From a virus: a DNA stretch of 22,487 nt. The first letter of the stretch is position 1; each line of letters begins with the position of its first letter. A program made the position numbers and the translations under genes. Below, one piece after another: positions 8,223 through 15,172 of the stretch. The DNA lies in the IMG/VR virus record IMGVR_UViG_3300009012_000008, positions 1 through 22,487 of that record. One strand, written 5' to 3'. Below the pieces are notes generated by a model. The model ran no database searches, was not told where the DNA came from, and worked only from the letters and a program-made list of their open reading frames with translations.

Positions 8223-8572
8223 CGCAGGATGGCCCAGCTGAACGTCGCGTTCGCCGGCGCGGCCGTCCCGAAGTTGACCGTGAAGCCCGTCTTGGTCTTC
8301 GCGGTGACCCACATGGTTGTGTTCCACGACACCTCCAGTGCCACCATGAAACTGGTATCCTGCTGCGCGATGGCAAACGACACCACCACAGATCCGGCCG
8401 TCGCCGGCACGGCCACGTTGGTCGCCAGCTGGCGCGTGAGCAACCCGGAATTGATGATCGTCGCGACAAACTGTGTCCAGTCGTCGTCCTCTTTGAAGAA
8501 TTGGCGCAAGACCTCGGCGGTGACCGGATCCGCGATCGGCGGGTACTTCTTGAACTGCGGGACGTTGGGCAT
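8219..8572 (-). CDS. Small tail-fibre-like protein
   Basis: A 117-residue protein with a helical lead (PVTAEVLRQFFKEDDDWTQF) and a beta-rich C-terminal half: SFMVALEVSWNTTMWVTAKT, then GFTVNFGTAAPANATFSWAI. This ending, a T-x-GFTVNFG strand followed by A-x-FSW, is a common C-terminal module in phage fibre and baseplate proteins. The gene lies directly after the nozzle-like protein. Its TGA overlaps the ATG of the acetyltransferase gene as ATGA, so the two are probably produced together. Confidence 0.68.
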   Translation of the reverse strand: MPNVPQFKKYPPIADPVTAEVLRQFFKEDDDWTQFVATIINSGLLTRQLATNVAVPATAGSVVVSFAIAQQDTSFMVALEVSWNTTMWVTAKTKTGFTVNFGTAAPANATFSWAILR

Positions 8573-8575
8573 GCA

Positions 8576-10144
8576 CTACCGTTTGGCCGCCTCCTCCGCG
8601 AACTCTAGCTGTGCCGAGCGCGCTTCCCACCCCACCGTGCCACTGGCATCGTCCAGCTTGAGCGCAAAGAAGATGTCCGTGCGGTCAAAGTACGCCGTCT
8701 TCTTGCGCGCGCCGGCGGCCAAGCTGATGGCCTGTGGCCCGAACGTGTTGAGCGTGTCCCCGTCCGGACTGGTCACCAGCGAGATGTTGACCGTCGCCGC
8801 GCCCGGCTTGAAGACGACGTCCGCCGACACGCAGCGCATCTCGTCCAGCTCTTTGCTCGGGTCGAGGAACCCTGTCTGCGCGCTGCTCAGGTACCCGACT
8901 CCGTCGTCGGTGTACTGCGCGACGGGCGGCTGGCGGTACACTTTCCCGCTGGTCGCGCCGCCAAACAGGGGCGTGCTCGATGCCTGGGACGCGCTGAGGT
9001 CATTGAAGCGGTAGGGCGACGCGGAAAACGCGTAGGGCGACTGCGCAAAGGTGCGGGACACTTTGAAGGTGTGTTCTCCGCCACCACCGCTGGTAATCTG
9101 GCCCGCGATGTCGCTGTAGTCGTACTTGGTGAGCGTGCGGTAGATCCAGTCGAAGACGTAGACCGCATACGCCGGCGCCGTGATCGACCACGCTTGGGTA
9201 GGGATGAACAGCAGGTACTTCTGGCGTGCCATGTCGCGCACCGCGAAACTGGTGTTGACAAAGGAGCTGTTGAGCACGCTGTACATGTCGCGCCGCAGCG
9301 ACGCGCGGTTTTGGGCGTAGTACGAGATCGGCCGGCTTTCAATCCCACTGAAAATGTAGAGGTCGTCGCGCCACAGGTGCGCCAGGCCGAGTCCGGGGAT
9401 GTTGGCCACCGTCGCGGTCGCGATGCAGCCGGCGTAGTCGACGCGACGATCGAACTGGTAGAACAGCGGCGAGACGATCGGCGTCAGCGTGTAGACGCTG
9501 TCCTCTTTGAACATCGCGGCCAGGCGGCTGATGAACCCGAACGCCATGATGGCGTCGTTCCCGTCCACAATGTCTGCACTCAATGCGTCCCCGGTGGTCC
9601 AGATCGTCCCGTTGAGGAAGTCCGACCAGGCCGCTTTGAAGACGTCCACGATGCCGCCGCTGGTCACGACATTGCCCAGGATCAGGTGATTGCCGAAAGC
9701 GATCAGCGCCTTCGCCGTCTGCGGGGATCCGGCCGGCAGGGCGGACAGTGTCGCGGTCGCGCCATCCCAGGACCAGAAGCCGGATCCATTGACCAGGTAC
9801 CACTTGAACTGGAACGTGGTGGCCTGCGCCGGCGTGCTGAAGAGCGCCGCGTAGCCAGGTGGCGTCCGATCCACCAGGGCGAGTGAGACCTCGTCGAAAC
9901 TGTAGACCTTCGTGCTGGTCACGACCATGAGCCAGCGTTTGTTGTTGATGTCGACGAAGTCCTGGAAGAGCATCGGGATGCCGGCGACTCCGCTGAAGAA
10001 CGCCGCGAGCCCTGGCCGCTTCTTGAGTGCCGCGTGGTCCATGTCCACGTTCAATCCGGCCGCGTACTGCGCCAGCCCGAGGAACTGTGCCGGCAGCTCG
10101 GTGTTGAGCGTGTTCCCCAGTTGTGGGATGGGCAGGGTCGGCAT
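8576..10144 (-). CDS. Tail nozzle / beta-propeller-like tail protein
   Basis: A 522-residue protein. The N-terminal block GLNVDMDHAALKKRPGLAAF (residues 30-49) matches a hallmark of podovirus tail proteins with propeller folds, in which an RPG element follows the first strand. The rest repeats strand-rich units with aromatic edges (NKRWLMVVTSTKVYSFDE, FKWYLVNGSGFWSWDG, HLWRDDLYIFSGI, KYLLFIPTQAWS, AYAVYVFDWIYRTL), as in a beta propeller. The C-terminal part (from about residue 430) looks like a separate beta domain. With an SU10-type capsid and adaptor, the likely role is the nozzle or packaged-DNA-stabilising tail hub. The family name is inferred; the tail role is well supported by context. 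Confidence 0.72.
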   Translation of the reverse strand: MPTLPIPQLGNTLNTELPAQFLGLAQYAAGLNVDMDHAALKKRPGLAAFFSGVAGIPMLFQDFVDINNKRWLMVVTSTKVYSFDEVSLALVDRTPPGYAALFSTPAQATTFQFKWYLVNGSGFWSWDGATATLSALPAGSPQTAKALIAFGNHLILGNVVTSGGIVDVFKAAWSDFLNGTIWTTGDALSADIVDGNDAIMAFGFISRLAAMFKEDSVYTLTPIVSPLFYQFDRRVDYAGCIATATVANIPGLGLAHLWRDDLYIFSGIESRPISYYAQNRASLRRDMYSVLNSSFVNTSFAVRDMARQKYLLFIPTQAWSITAPAYAVYVFDWIYRTLTKYDYSDIAGQITSGGGGEHTFKVSRTFAQSPYAFSASPYRFNDLSASQASSTPLFGGATSGKVYRQPPVAQYTDDGVGYLSSAQTGFLDPSKELDEMRCVSADVVFKPGAATVNISLVTSPDGDTLNTFGPQAISLAAGARKKTAYFDRTDIFFALKLDDASGTVGWEARSAQLEFAEEAAKR

Positions 10145-10148
10145 CCAG

Positions 10149-10490
10149 TCACAGTCCCAGGATGGTGATGAGATTTTGCAGCGCGGTCTGTACCTGCGCC
10201 ACGGTCAGGAGACCTGCCGAGGCTGCGGCCTTCAATGACGTGATCGCTTGCTGGATCGCGACGGTCGCGGGATCGGACTGTGTCGCGATGTGATTGGCCA
10301 CAACCGTGCCTACGGCTTGCTGATCTGCTGCACTGAGCGTATCCGGCACGCTGATGTACAGCATCTGCTCCGCGGGGGACTGCGGGCTTTGCGTGACCCC
10401 GAAGTTCCCGCCGGCGAGACTCGGCACATTCGCTCGGATCTGCGACACGAGCAGCGCGGGAGTGACGAGTTTGTTATAGGTGAGAATCAT
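10149..10490 (-). CDS. Small tail-module hypothetical protein
   Basis: A 113-residue protein starting at an ATG one base after the upstream stop. Residues 1-60 (LTYNKLVTPALLVSQIRANV, EQMLYISVPDTLSAADQQAV) mix strand and helix. The C-terminal third is helical and Ala/Gln/Leu-rich (VAIQQAITSLKAAASAGLLT, QTALQNLITIL), suited to oligomer contacts. No domain is recognised. Position just before the large tail protein suggests a tail component. Confidence 0.55.
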   Translation of the reverse strand: MILTYNKLVTPALLVSQIRANVPSLAGGNFGVTQSPQSPAEQMLYISVPDTLSAADQQAVGTVVANHIATQSDPATVAIQQAITSLKAAASAGLLTVAQVQTALQNLITILGL

Positions 10491-10491
10491 T

Positions 10492-10935
10492 TTAGTTCGC
10501 TGGTCCCAGCCAGAATGTCATCGTTGGGACGAATGTTGCCAAGTTTTTAATCAACAGAGTCCCAGCACTCGTCCTAAACTGTAGGTTGACCGTGTGGACC
10601 GTACCATCACCAACCAACACCCACGACAGAGCAAATGGAATGATGTTGCTGTTGGCACTAACTTCAACAAGATTCAGAATCCCCGTATTGTCTGCTGTCC
10701 CGTCAGCCAGTGCCACGTCCCAGTTACCCGCCGTGTTGAACAGAGTCCCAGAAGCCGCGATTAGAAGCTTCTGTCCAGTGGGCACCGTCACCGTGTACGC
10801 AAGGTTCGTGGCGTCCACCCGCACAAATGTTGCGCTGGTGGTGGTGTAATCACCAGCCGCCGTACCCTTCTTGAACGTGACAGTGATTGCCCCACCGCCG
10901 CCACCTGGCAACCCGAACAAATCCTGTGGTGCCAC
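10492..10935 (-). CDS. Low-GC beta-rich tail protein, possible receptor-contact module
   Basis: A 147-residue protein. It starts with a Gly run (GLPGGGGGAITVTFKKG) and then has regular strands (ATNLAYTVTVPTGQKLLIAA, ADNTGILNLVEVSANSN, LSWVLVGDGTVHTVNLQF), ending TMTFWLGPAN. The fold looks like a beta sandwich of the fibre-tip type. By direct count over 10501-10740, GC is 122 of 240 bases (51%), whereas 11041-11100 in the next gene is 41 of 60 (68%). Such a local drop fits recent acquisition of the gene. Exchange of fibre-type modules between phages is common, so a receptor-facing role is plausible but inferred. Confidence 0.65.
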   Translation of the reverse strand: MAPQDLFGLPGGGGGAITVTFKKGTAAGDYTTTSATFVRVDATNLAYTVTVPTGQKLLIAASGTLFNTAGNWDVALADGTADNTGILNLVEVSANSNIIPFALSWVLVGDGTVHTVNLQFRTSAGTLLIKNLATFVPTMTFWLGPAN

Positions 10936-10938
10936 GGC

Positions 10939-11346
10939 TTAGTAGTTGCCTCCCTCGCACACGACCGCCCAGCCGGCCGCGACCGCGGTGCCGATCGCAA
11001 TCCCCAGTCGGTACGTCGCCGGCAGCGCGACGTTGAGGACCACCGTGATGGACGCCTGCGCCGCGACTTCCGTGATCGTCGTCGCCGGCAGCGACACTTC
11101 GAACAGCAGCGCGTTGTTCGTCGTGGTCACGAACGTCGCGCCGTTGTTGACCCAGCAGCGCAGCACGGACGCCACGTTGGTCCCTAGCGGCGTCGCAACC
11201 ACCTGGCTCAGGAAGCTGCCCAGCGCCCCGGCTGTGAACAGCACGACCGCGCCACCGCCCAGGTGGTCCGTGCTCGCCGCCGTGATCTGGTTCACAAAGC
11301 CGATGTTGCTGGCTTTGCTGTAGATCGGCTGGACGTTTGCGCTCAC
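10939..11346 (-). CDS. Small beta-rich tail protein
   Basis: A 135-residue protein with a GTG start and a good GAGGTGA ribosome binding site. It begins with a short polar lead (SANVQPIYSKASNIGFVNQI), then alternating strands (VVLFTAGALGSFLSQVVATP, ALLFEVSLPATTITEVA) and a final ALPATYRLGIAI strand before a C-terminal WAVVCEGGNY. Proteins with a PATYRLGIAIG-type strand occur in phage tail modules. It may form a trimer or ring on the tail. Function unproven. Confidence 0.62.
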   Translation of the reverse strand: MSANVQPIYSKASNIGFVNQITAASTDHLGGGAVVLFTAGALGSFLSQVVATPLGTNVASVLRCWVNNGATFVTTTNNALLFEVSLPATTITEVAAQASITVVLNVALPATYRLGIAIGTAVAAGWAVVCEGGNY

Positions 11347-11354
11347 AGGTCACC

Positions 11355-11771
11355 TCATCGGAATGGGATGGACGACGACGCGGCTGGAATGGTCGGCACA
11401 CCAATCAGCGTACTGGTGATGAGTGCGCCAGTTGGAGTCACTGTCACCAAGACAACCCAGGTGATCGGGTTCGCGGCGGCCGCGGCGTAGTTGATAACGA
11501 AGTTCCCGGCCGCAATCGCGTCGATGCGCCAGGCCGTGACGGCGACGTCGTCCCGATTCCACACGCTGCCGGTCCACGACGCGTTGCTCGTCAGGTAGAT
11601 GTTGTTGTCGATCTGGACCTGACGCCAGCCCACCGTCGGCGTCCCGAACGGCAGGAGCGTCCCGAGGATGTTTTTGAGCGTGGTCTTGTCGTTGCGCGCC
11701 AGCAGCGGGAAACTGGCCTCGATGTAGTTGTCAGTCGGGTTGGTGATGTCCCAGGTGAAGGGTCCTGGCAT
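11355..11771 (-). CDS. Beta-rich tail or fibre-associated protein
   Basis: A 138-residue protein starting at an ATG three bases after the adaptor stop. It opens with FTWDITNPTDNYIEASFPLL, then GWRQVQIDNNIYLTSNASWT and a Thr/Val-rich C-terminal half (ITWVVLVTVTPTGALITSTL). All beta in appearance, without cysteine or catalytic motif. By context it is a neck or tail component, or a receptor-contact protein. No named family is recognised. Confidence 0.6.
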   Translation of the reverse strand: MPGPFTWDITNPTDNYIEASFPLLARNDKTTLKNILGTLLPFGTPTVGWRQVQIDNNIYLTSNASWTGSVWNRDDVAVTAWRIDAIAAGNFVINYAAAAANPITWVVLVTVTPTGALITSTLIGVPTIPAASSSIPFR

Positions 11772-11774
11772 GGG

Positions 11775-12512
11775 TTATCCCGGCTCCACCATTGCGGCGG
11801 CGGCGCCTTCCTCGTCGAACGCGAGATCCGCCACACTCGCCTGCGCGGTCTTCCACGCCTCGTCGCGCGCGGCTTTCGCGCGATCGTACTTCTTCTGGTC
11901 CTCCAGGAAGAACGCGGCAATCTTCAGAGCTTCCCACAACACCAGGTCCGGCAGGTTCTGGGTAAACCAGTTCGCCTGCGGCGGACCCTGGGCCGCCACC
12001 AGATCCGGCATCCACTGCAGCTGGTCGATGTTGAGCACGTACGCCTTGTTCGGGACCGGCCAGAACCAGTAGCCCGGCTGCGCCGGCGTGAGCGTGGGGG
12101 CCCAGAACACGGAGTAGTCCTCCGGCGGCCCGGTATTCTGCAGGTTGGCGGTGACCTGCTTCTGGAGCTGCCACTTCTCGCGCGCCTGCACGTGCGGCTG
12201 CAGGAACACGCGCGCGCCAATCCCACTGGCCAGGCCCGACTGAAACGGGATCGTGATGCCGCGTGTGCTGCGGTAGGAGACCGCCGGCGTCCCGCTGGGG
12301 ATCAGCAGATACTGCTGGACGTTGGGCGCGAGCGTGAGCTGGTAGGAGAAGGTCTGAAACGGCGTGACGAGGTTGCGCTCCAGGATGTGGACCGCCTGGT
12401 TGACGAACAGCGGCAGCACGGTCGCCGTAACATCCGCCCCGCTGCCGTCAAACCACTGCGGCCGGTTGAAGTATTGTTTGATCTGGACGATGAGGTCGTC
12501 GACCGTCGCCAT
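11775..12512 (-). CDS. Head-tail adaptor protein, SU10 adaptor-like
   Basis: A 245-residue protein with the layout of the adaptor that docks on the portal and carries the short tail. It has an N-terminal helix with FVNQAVHILERNLVTPF, a beta-rich middle in which tyrosines and prolines define strands (YWFWPVPNKAYVLNIDQL), and a long C-terminal helix pair beginning LVLWEALKIAAFFLEDQKKY followed by AKAARDEAWKTAQA. That last block is the signature I use: an L-x3-A-x5-FLxD helix followed by a charged helix is typical of podovirus and SU10-type adaptors. It agrees with the SU10-type capsid protein upstream. It ends three bases before the next gene. Confidence 0.75.
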   Translation of the reverse strand: MATVDDLIVQIKQYFNRPQWFDGSGADVTATVLPLFVNQAVHILERNLVTPFQTFSYQLTLAPNVQQYLLIPSGTPAVSYRSTRGITIPFQSGLASGIGARVFLQPHVQAREKWQLQKQVTANLQNTGPPEDYSVFWAPTLTPAQPGYWFWPVPNKAYVLNIDQLQWMPDLVAAQGPPQANWFTQNLPDLVLWEALKIAAFFLEDQKKYDRAKAARDEAWKTAQASVADLAFDEEGAAAAMVEPG

Positions 12513-12536
12513 CGCTCACCAACAGGGACGCGCCTG

Positions 12537-12707
12537 TTAGGCGGCGGAGCGTCTGTGCTTCCGTCGACGTCGCGCCTCAGTCCGCGTCCCGGTCCCGTGG
12601 ATCGTGCCTTTGTTGATGCTGCCGTAGAAGACGCGCTTGCCGCGCTCGGGCCCGTACTGCCGCTGCATCGACGCCAGGATCTTGCGGCCCTTGGGCGTCT
12701 GCGGCAT
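12537..12707 (-). CDS. 56-residue phage miniprotein (VFYGSINKG type)
   Basis: A short gene that fills the gap between the preceding stop (12717) and the adaptor gene. It starts at the ATG at 12707 and ends at TAA 12537. The core is YGPERGKRVFYGSINKGTI (residues 18-36), close to a recurring miniprotein pattern in phage head modules in which a YGxxKGxxVFYAxxNKG helix-turn is conserved. The last 18 residues are Arg/Lys-rich (RTEARRRRKHRRS) and probably disordered or nucleic-acid binding. The ribosome binding site is weak (AGGA), so translation may be coupled to the upstream gene, which ends nine bases before. Function unknown. A 6-bp hairpin (12521-12538) overlaps its stop codon. Confidence 0.72.
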   Translation of the reverse strand: MPQTPKGRKILASMQRQYGPERGKRVFYGSINKGTIHGTGTRTEARRRRKHRRSAA

Positions 12708-12716
12708 CGGCGGATC

Positions 12717-13142
12717 CTATAACGCCGAGGCGCCGATACTATTCATCGTGATCGCTTCCGAGCCAGGCGTGACGTTGGTCACGATGAACAGGAAGGTGCG
12801 GTTCGTCGTCGCCGCGATGGTCGCGGTCCCGGTCAGTGTGACGCCCGTGCCGCCGGCCACGGTCAAGGCAACGCCGGCCGCGTCGGTCCTGGTCACCTCG
12901 AGGTACCAGGACGCGTTGAGGAGCTTGATGTCCTGTGGGAGTGCAGCGACGATGGCGGCCGCCGTCGGAGTCGTATCCGTGCGCGCCGTGGCGGTCAGCG
13001 TACGTCGGAGGTACCCACTGAAAATCTGCGCCACGGTCCACGTGACGTTCGCGTCGATGACGACGACCGCAACCGGTCGCACCTCCGGTGCGAGCCCAGG
13101 CGTGTAGCCGACGCCGAGTGGGAAGAACGATCCGATCGACAT
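12717..13142 (-). CDS. Beta-rich virion-associated protein
   Basis: A 141-residue protein with a GGAGAGAGGAG leader before the ATG. It is rich in Thr, Ala and Val in alternating patterns (VAVVVIDANVTWTVAQIFSG, ALTVAGGTGVTLTGTATI, FLFIVTNVTPGSEAI), consistent with a beta sandwich, with one helical stretch near residues 60-75. No cysteine and no catalytic motif. By position and composition it is a minor structural or decoration protein. A named family is not recognised. Confidence 0.62.
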   Translation of the reverse strand: MSIGSFFPLGVGYTPGLAPEVRPVAVVVIDANVTWTVAQIFSGYLRRTLTATARTDTTPTAAAIVAALPQDIKLLNASWYLEVTRTDAAGVALTVAGGTGVTLTGTATIAATTNRTFLFIVTNVTPGSEAITMNSIGASAL

Positions 13143-13163
13143 GGTGACTCCTCTCTCCGTGTG

Positions 13164-13424
13164 CTAAAACGCCGCGGTGATGAGGTCTCCCAGGATCTTC
13201 GTCATCGTCGGCGCGACGCTGTAGGTCACAACGATTGCGGCCCCAGGGTTCAGCGAGATGATCCCGATCGTGTTGAGCGTGCGCTTGATCCCTTCCTCCA
13301 CAATCTGGACGAGGGAGACCGTCCCGCCGGAAATCATGATGTGCTCCACGACCCCGGTATTGGCGTTGCGATAGGTGAACGGCGACGCCGTCACCGTAAT
13401 GACCTGCCCCAGGATGTTAGGCAT
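13164..13424 (-). CDS. Small beta-rich phage structural protein
   Basis: An 86-residue protein with a pattern I have met in phage structural modules: an opening ITVTASPFTYRN, then HIMISGGTVSLVQI, a short polar turn, and a closing LNPGAAIVVTYSVAPTMTKI. It reads as a six- to seven-strand beta barrel or Ig-like domain. Such proteins sit between capsid and neck genes and are probably minor virion components. Family recognition is from memory and the exact role is unknown. Confidence 0.68.
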   Translation of the reverse strand: MPNILGQVITVTASPFTYRNANTGVVEHIMISGGTVSLVQIVEEGIKRTLNTIGIISLNPGAAIVVTYSVAPTMTKILGDLITAAF

Positions 13425-13427
13425 CGG

Positions 13428-13838
13428 CTACTGCGCCCTCCCTCGGCTAGTGTTCTTCGCCCGCGGCGGCACCTTGGGTTCCAGATCCAGGATGTCCATG
13501 TGGCTCTTGACGTGCTTGACTTCCGTTGTCCGGAACTCCATGCCGCCTTTGTAGTTGCTGAACTGGTTGACGTACTGCTCGGCTTCGTACCCGTGGGGGT
13601 AGTCGAACTCCGCCGCCTTCTCCCCGTAGGGCAGGTGGCTGCCCCCGTACGCGAGCCCCATCGGGACTTCGTCGCGCTGCGTCTTGCGCTGTTCTTTGTA
13701 GTCGATCGCGCGCTGCTCTGCTCGGCGCACGTCGCCTTCGGTCGACGCGCCCGCACGGGTGAGCCGCGGGCCGCGCGCTTCACCTTCCTGGCCGCGGACG
13801 ACGGTCGACCGCGGCTTATTGCCTCGTCGCTGCGGCAT
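13428..13838 (-). CDS. Charged hypothetical protein of the head module
   Basis: A 136-residue protein. The first 55 residues are strongly charged (RRGNKPRSTVV, EGDVRRAEQRAIDYKEQRK) and likely helical or disordered. The middle has aromatic/Gly segments (GLAYGGSHLPYGEKAAEF, PHGYEAEQYVNQFSNYKGG), and the tail is basic. No family is recognised. Only three bases separate its stop from the next start, so it belongs to the same transcript. Its aromatic patches and basic ends resemble the 155-residue neighbour in style, though I cannot show homology. Confidence 0.58.
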   Translation of the reverse strand: MPQRRGNKPRSTVVRGQEGEARGPRLTRAGASTEGDVRRAEQRAIDYKEQRKTQRDEVPMGLAYGGSHLPYGEKAAEFDYPHGYEAEQYVNQFSNYKGGMEFRTTEVKHVKSHMDILDLEPKVPPRAKNTSRGRAQ

Positions 13839-13850
13839 GAGCCGCCTCCT

Positions 13851-14318
13851 TTAGGATCCCTTGCGGCCGCGCTTGCCCTTCACGTTCACGTACCCGCGTG
13901 CGCCGCGGCCGCGCTTGCCGGCGGCCGGAATCCCGCGCGTGATGTTGCTGGACGGGTGGCGTTCGAACCCGACCTGCGTCCGCTTGCCCGCACCCAGCTT
14001 CATCTGCACGCCGCGCGTGTTGTCGATCGTGGTCACCTTGCCCCGCACGTCGGGGAACGCCGGCAGCGGCACACCCTCACGCGGCTGCGCCTTGATGAGC
14101 AGGTCGGTGTAGTGCGCGTTGGCCGGCGTCTCGAACGCGGCGAACCCCTTCGAGAAGCGTTCGTTCTTCTCGTAGTGGTAGGCCGGCTCGGCGTGCTGCT
14201 CCTCGATCATCGGGACGTAGTGCATGTCCCGCATCTGGGGCAGCGACCGATGCTGCGGCGGCTGGTTCGCCTGCCGCGTCACACCACGAAGTCGTAGACT
14301 TTTGCCTCCGCGTGCCAT
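13851..14318 (-). CDS. Basic virion-associated hypothetical protein
   Basis: A 155-residue protein in the head-to-neck gene run, with an AGGTGATCT-type leader before the ATG. Arg/Lys-rich termini (MARGGKSLRLRG; KRGRGARGYVNVKGKRGRKG) flank a middle rich in Tyr, His and Glu. It has no catalytic motif, cysteine or membrane segment. The basic tails would suit contact with packaged DNA or an acidic capsid surface. Function unknown. Confidence 0.6.
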   Translation of the reverse strand: MARGGKSLRLRGVTRQANQPPQHRSLPQMRDMHYVPMIEEQHAEPAYHYEKNERFSKGFAAFETPANAHYTDLLIKAQPREGVPLPAFPDVRGKVTTIDNTRGVQMKLGAGKRTQVGFERHPSSNITRGIPAAGKRGRGARGYVNVKGKRGRKGS

Positions 14319-14324
14319 CTCAGA

Positions 14325-14684
14325 TCACCTCGTCTTGATGAGATTCGCAGCCGGTTTGTGCTGCTTCTCCCAATGCCGCTGCACCGCGCGTTCGGAGACA
14401 AAGATCGGCGACGCGTCCCCGCACTCACGGCACCGCCACGCCCCAGTCTGATCCTGAAACGCCACCGCGCTGCTCGCGTCTTCGTGCTCAGGCTCCAGCG
14501 GCGCGGCGTCCGGGATGGGCTCGGCGCCCTGCTCGAAGATGTGCGTGCCGAACCACGGATGCCGGCGCAGATCAGCCGCATCCGGGCCTTCCTCGAGCTC
14601 CAGGATCCCGTACTGGAACTGGTACATCTTGCCACCCAGGCCCACCGCGTACGCCGGGATGTAGTTGCAGATGAACTTCGGCAT
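14325..14684 (-). CDS. Small head-module protein with C2H2-like zinc finger
   Basis: A 119-residue protein with a GAGGAGG ribosome binding site. The N-terminal part (KFICNYIPAYAVGLGGKMYQ, then a GILELEEG strand and HPWFGTHIFE, to about residue 51) resembles short phage proteins found between capsid and neck genes. An acidic linker (residues 52-75) leads to a C-terminal finger: C85-x2-C88, a hydrophobic core including F95, then H104-x4-H109, as in C2H2 zinc fingers but with longer spacing than the classical form. A zinc-binding module in a head-region protein suggests nucleic-acid or protein contact. Zinc binding is inferred from residue spacing. Confidence 0.68.
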   Translation of the reverse strand: MPKFICNYIPAYAVGLGGKMYQFQYGILELEEGPDAADLRRHPWFGTHIFEQGAEPIPDAAPLEPEHEDASSAVAFQDQTGAWRCRECGDASPIFVSERAVQRHWEKQHKPAANLIKTR

Positions 14685-14699
14685 CGACTGCCTCCTCGC

Positions 14700-15074
14700 T
14701 TACCGCTGCGCCACCAGGTCGACGTTGAGGAAATCGTCTCCGTTGGTGGCCTGGACATATGCCGTCACGTTCGCCCGCAGCTTCACCAATGGCGTATTGA
14801 CGAACGCGTAGTTGAACGCCGTGCCGGTCGCCAGCGAGACGGTGAACATCGCCACCTGTGCCGCCAGGTCGATCCACTGAATCGTGCCATCGGTGCCTTT
14901 CTGCGAGCTGAACTGGATCTTGACCGTGCAACTCGCCGGCGTCGCGCCGGTCCCCACCGTCAGGTAGAAGGCGACCGTGTACTGGCGCATGCCGAACGTG
15001 TTGATCGACGCGCCCACGCCGCCGCCGGATGTCCGGAACTTCGTGAGCAGCGCCAGGACCTGTTGCTCCGCCAT
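14700..15074 (-). CDS. Probable capsid decoration or other small virion protein
   Basis: A 124-residue protein right after the capsid gene, from an ATG at 15074. It is almost entirely alternating hydrophobic/polar residues (YTVAFYLTVGTG, ASCTVKIQFSSQKG, VQATNGDDFLNVDLVAQR) and so reads as a beta sandwich of about eight strands. It has a short N-terminal helix (AEQQVLALLTKF) and a glycine-rich turn (SGGGVG). Small beta-sandwich proteins encoded beside the shell protein are commonly decoration proteins. No named family is recognised. Confidence 0.65.
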   Translation of the reverse strand: MAEQQVLALLTKFRTSGGGVGASINTFGMRQYTVAFYLTVGTGATPASCTVKIQFSSQKGTDGTIQWIDLAAQVAMFTVSLATGTAFNYAFVNTPLVKLRANVTAYVQATNGDDFLNVDLVAQR

Positions 15075-15126
15075 TCAGGGTCGTCCCTTCCTCTCTCGGG
15101 CGTGTGTGCCCCCCTGGCAGAGTGTC

Positions 15127-15161
15127 CCCGGCTGGAGCGTCGCGTACACGCTCCAACCGGG
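15127..15161 (-). terminator. Strong stem-loop after the capsid gene
   Basis: Twelve bases after the capsid stop the coded strand can form a 14-bp stem (one G-U pair) with a 7-base loop: CCCGGTTGGAGCGT pairs with ACGCTCCAGCCGGG. No U-run follows, so it is not a classical intrinsic terminator. It may be a U-less terminator, an attenuator, or a stabilising or processing element that raises capsid mRNA relative to downstream genes. Confidence 0.5.
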
Positions 15162-15172
15162 TGTGCGTCAGA

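Noticed and set aside
8223-8630. Upstream extension of the acetyltransferase frame
   Set aside because: The extension overlaps the fibre-like gene in another frame and is Gly/Arg-rich; the ATG at 8222 fits the ATGA coupling and the domain start.
11337-12722. 461-codon open frame on the plus strand
   Set aside because: It is antisense to the adaptor, the miniprotein and a tail gene; the composition is Arg/Val/Asp-rich with no domain pattern.
13161-14297. 378-codon plus-strand open frame
   Set aside because: It is antisense to three small head-module genes with proper start sites; it looks like a GC-rich shadow.
15127-15161. Classical rho-independent terminator after the capsid gene
   Set aside because: The stem is strong, but no U-run follows on the coded strand, so only a non-classical terminator or stabiliser can be proposed.
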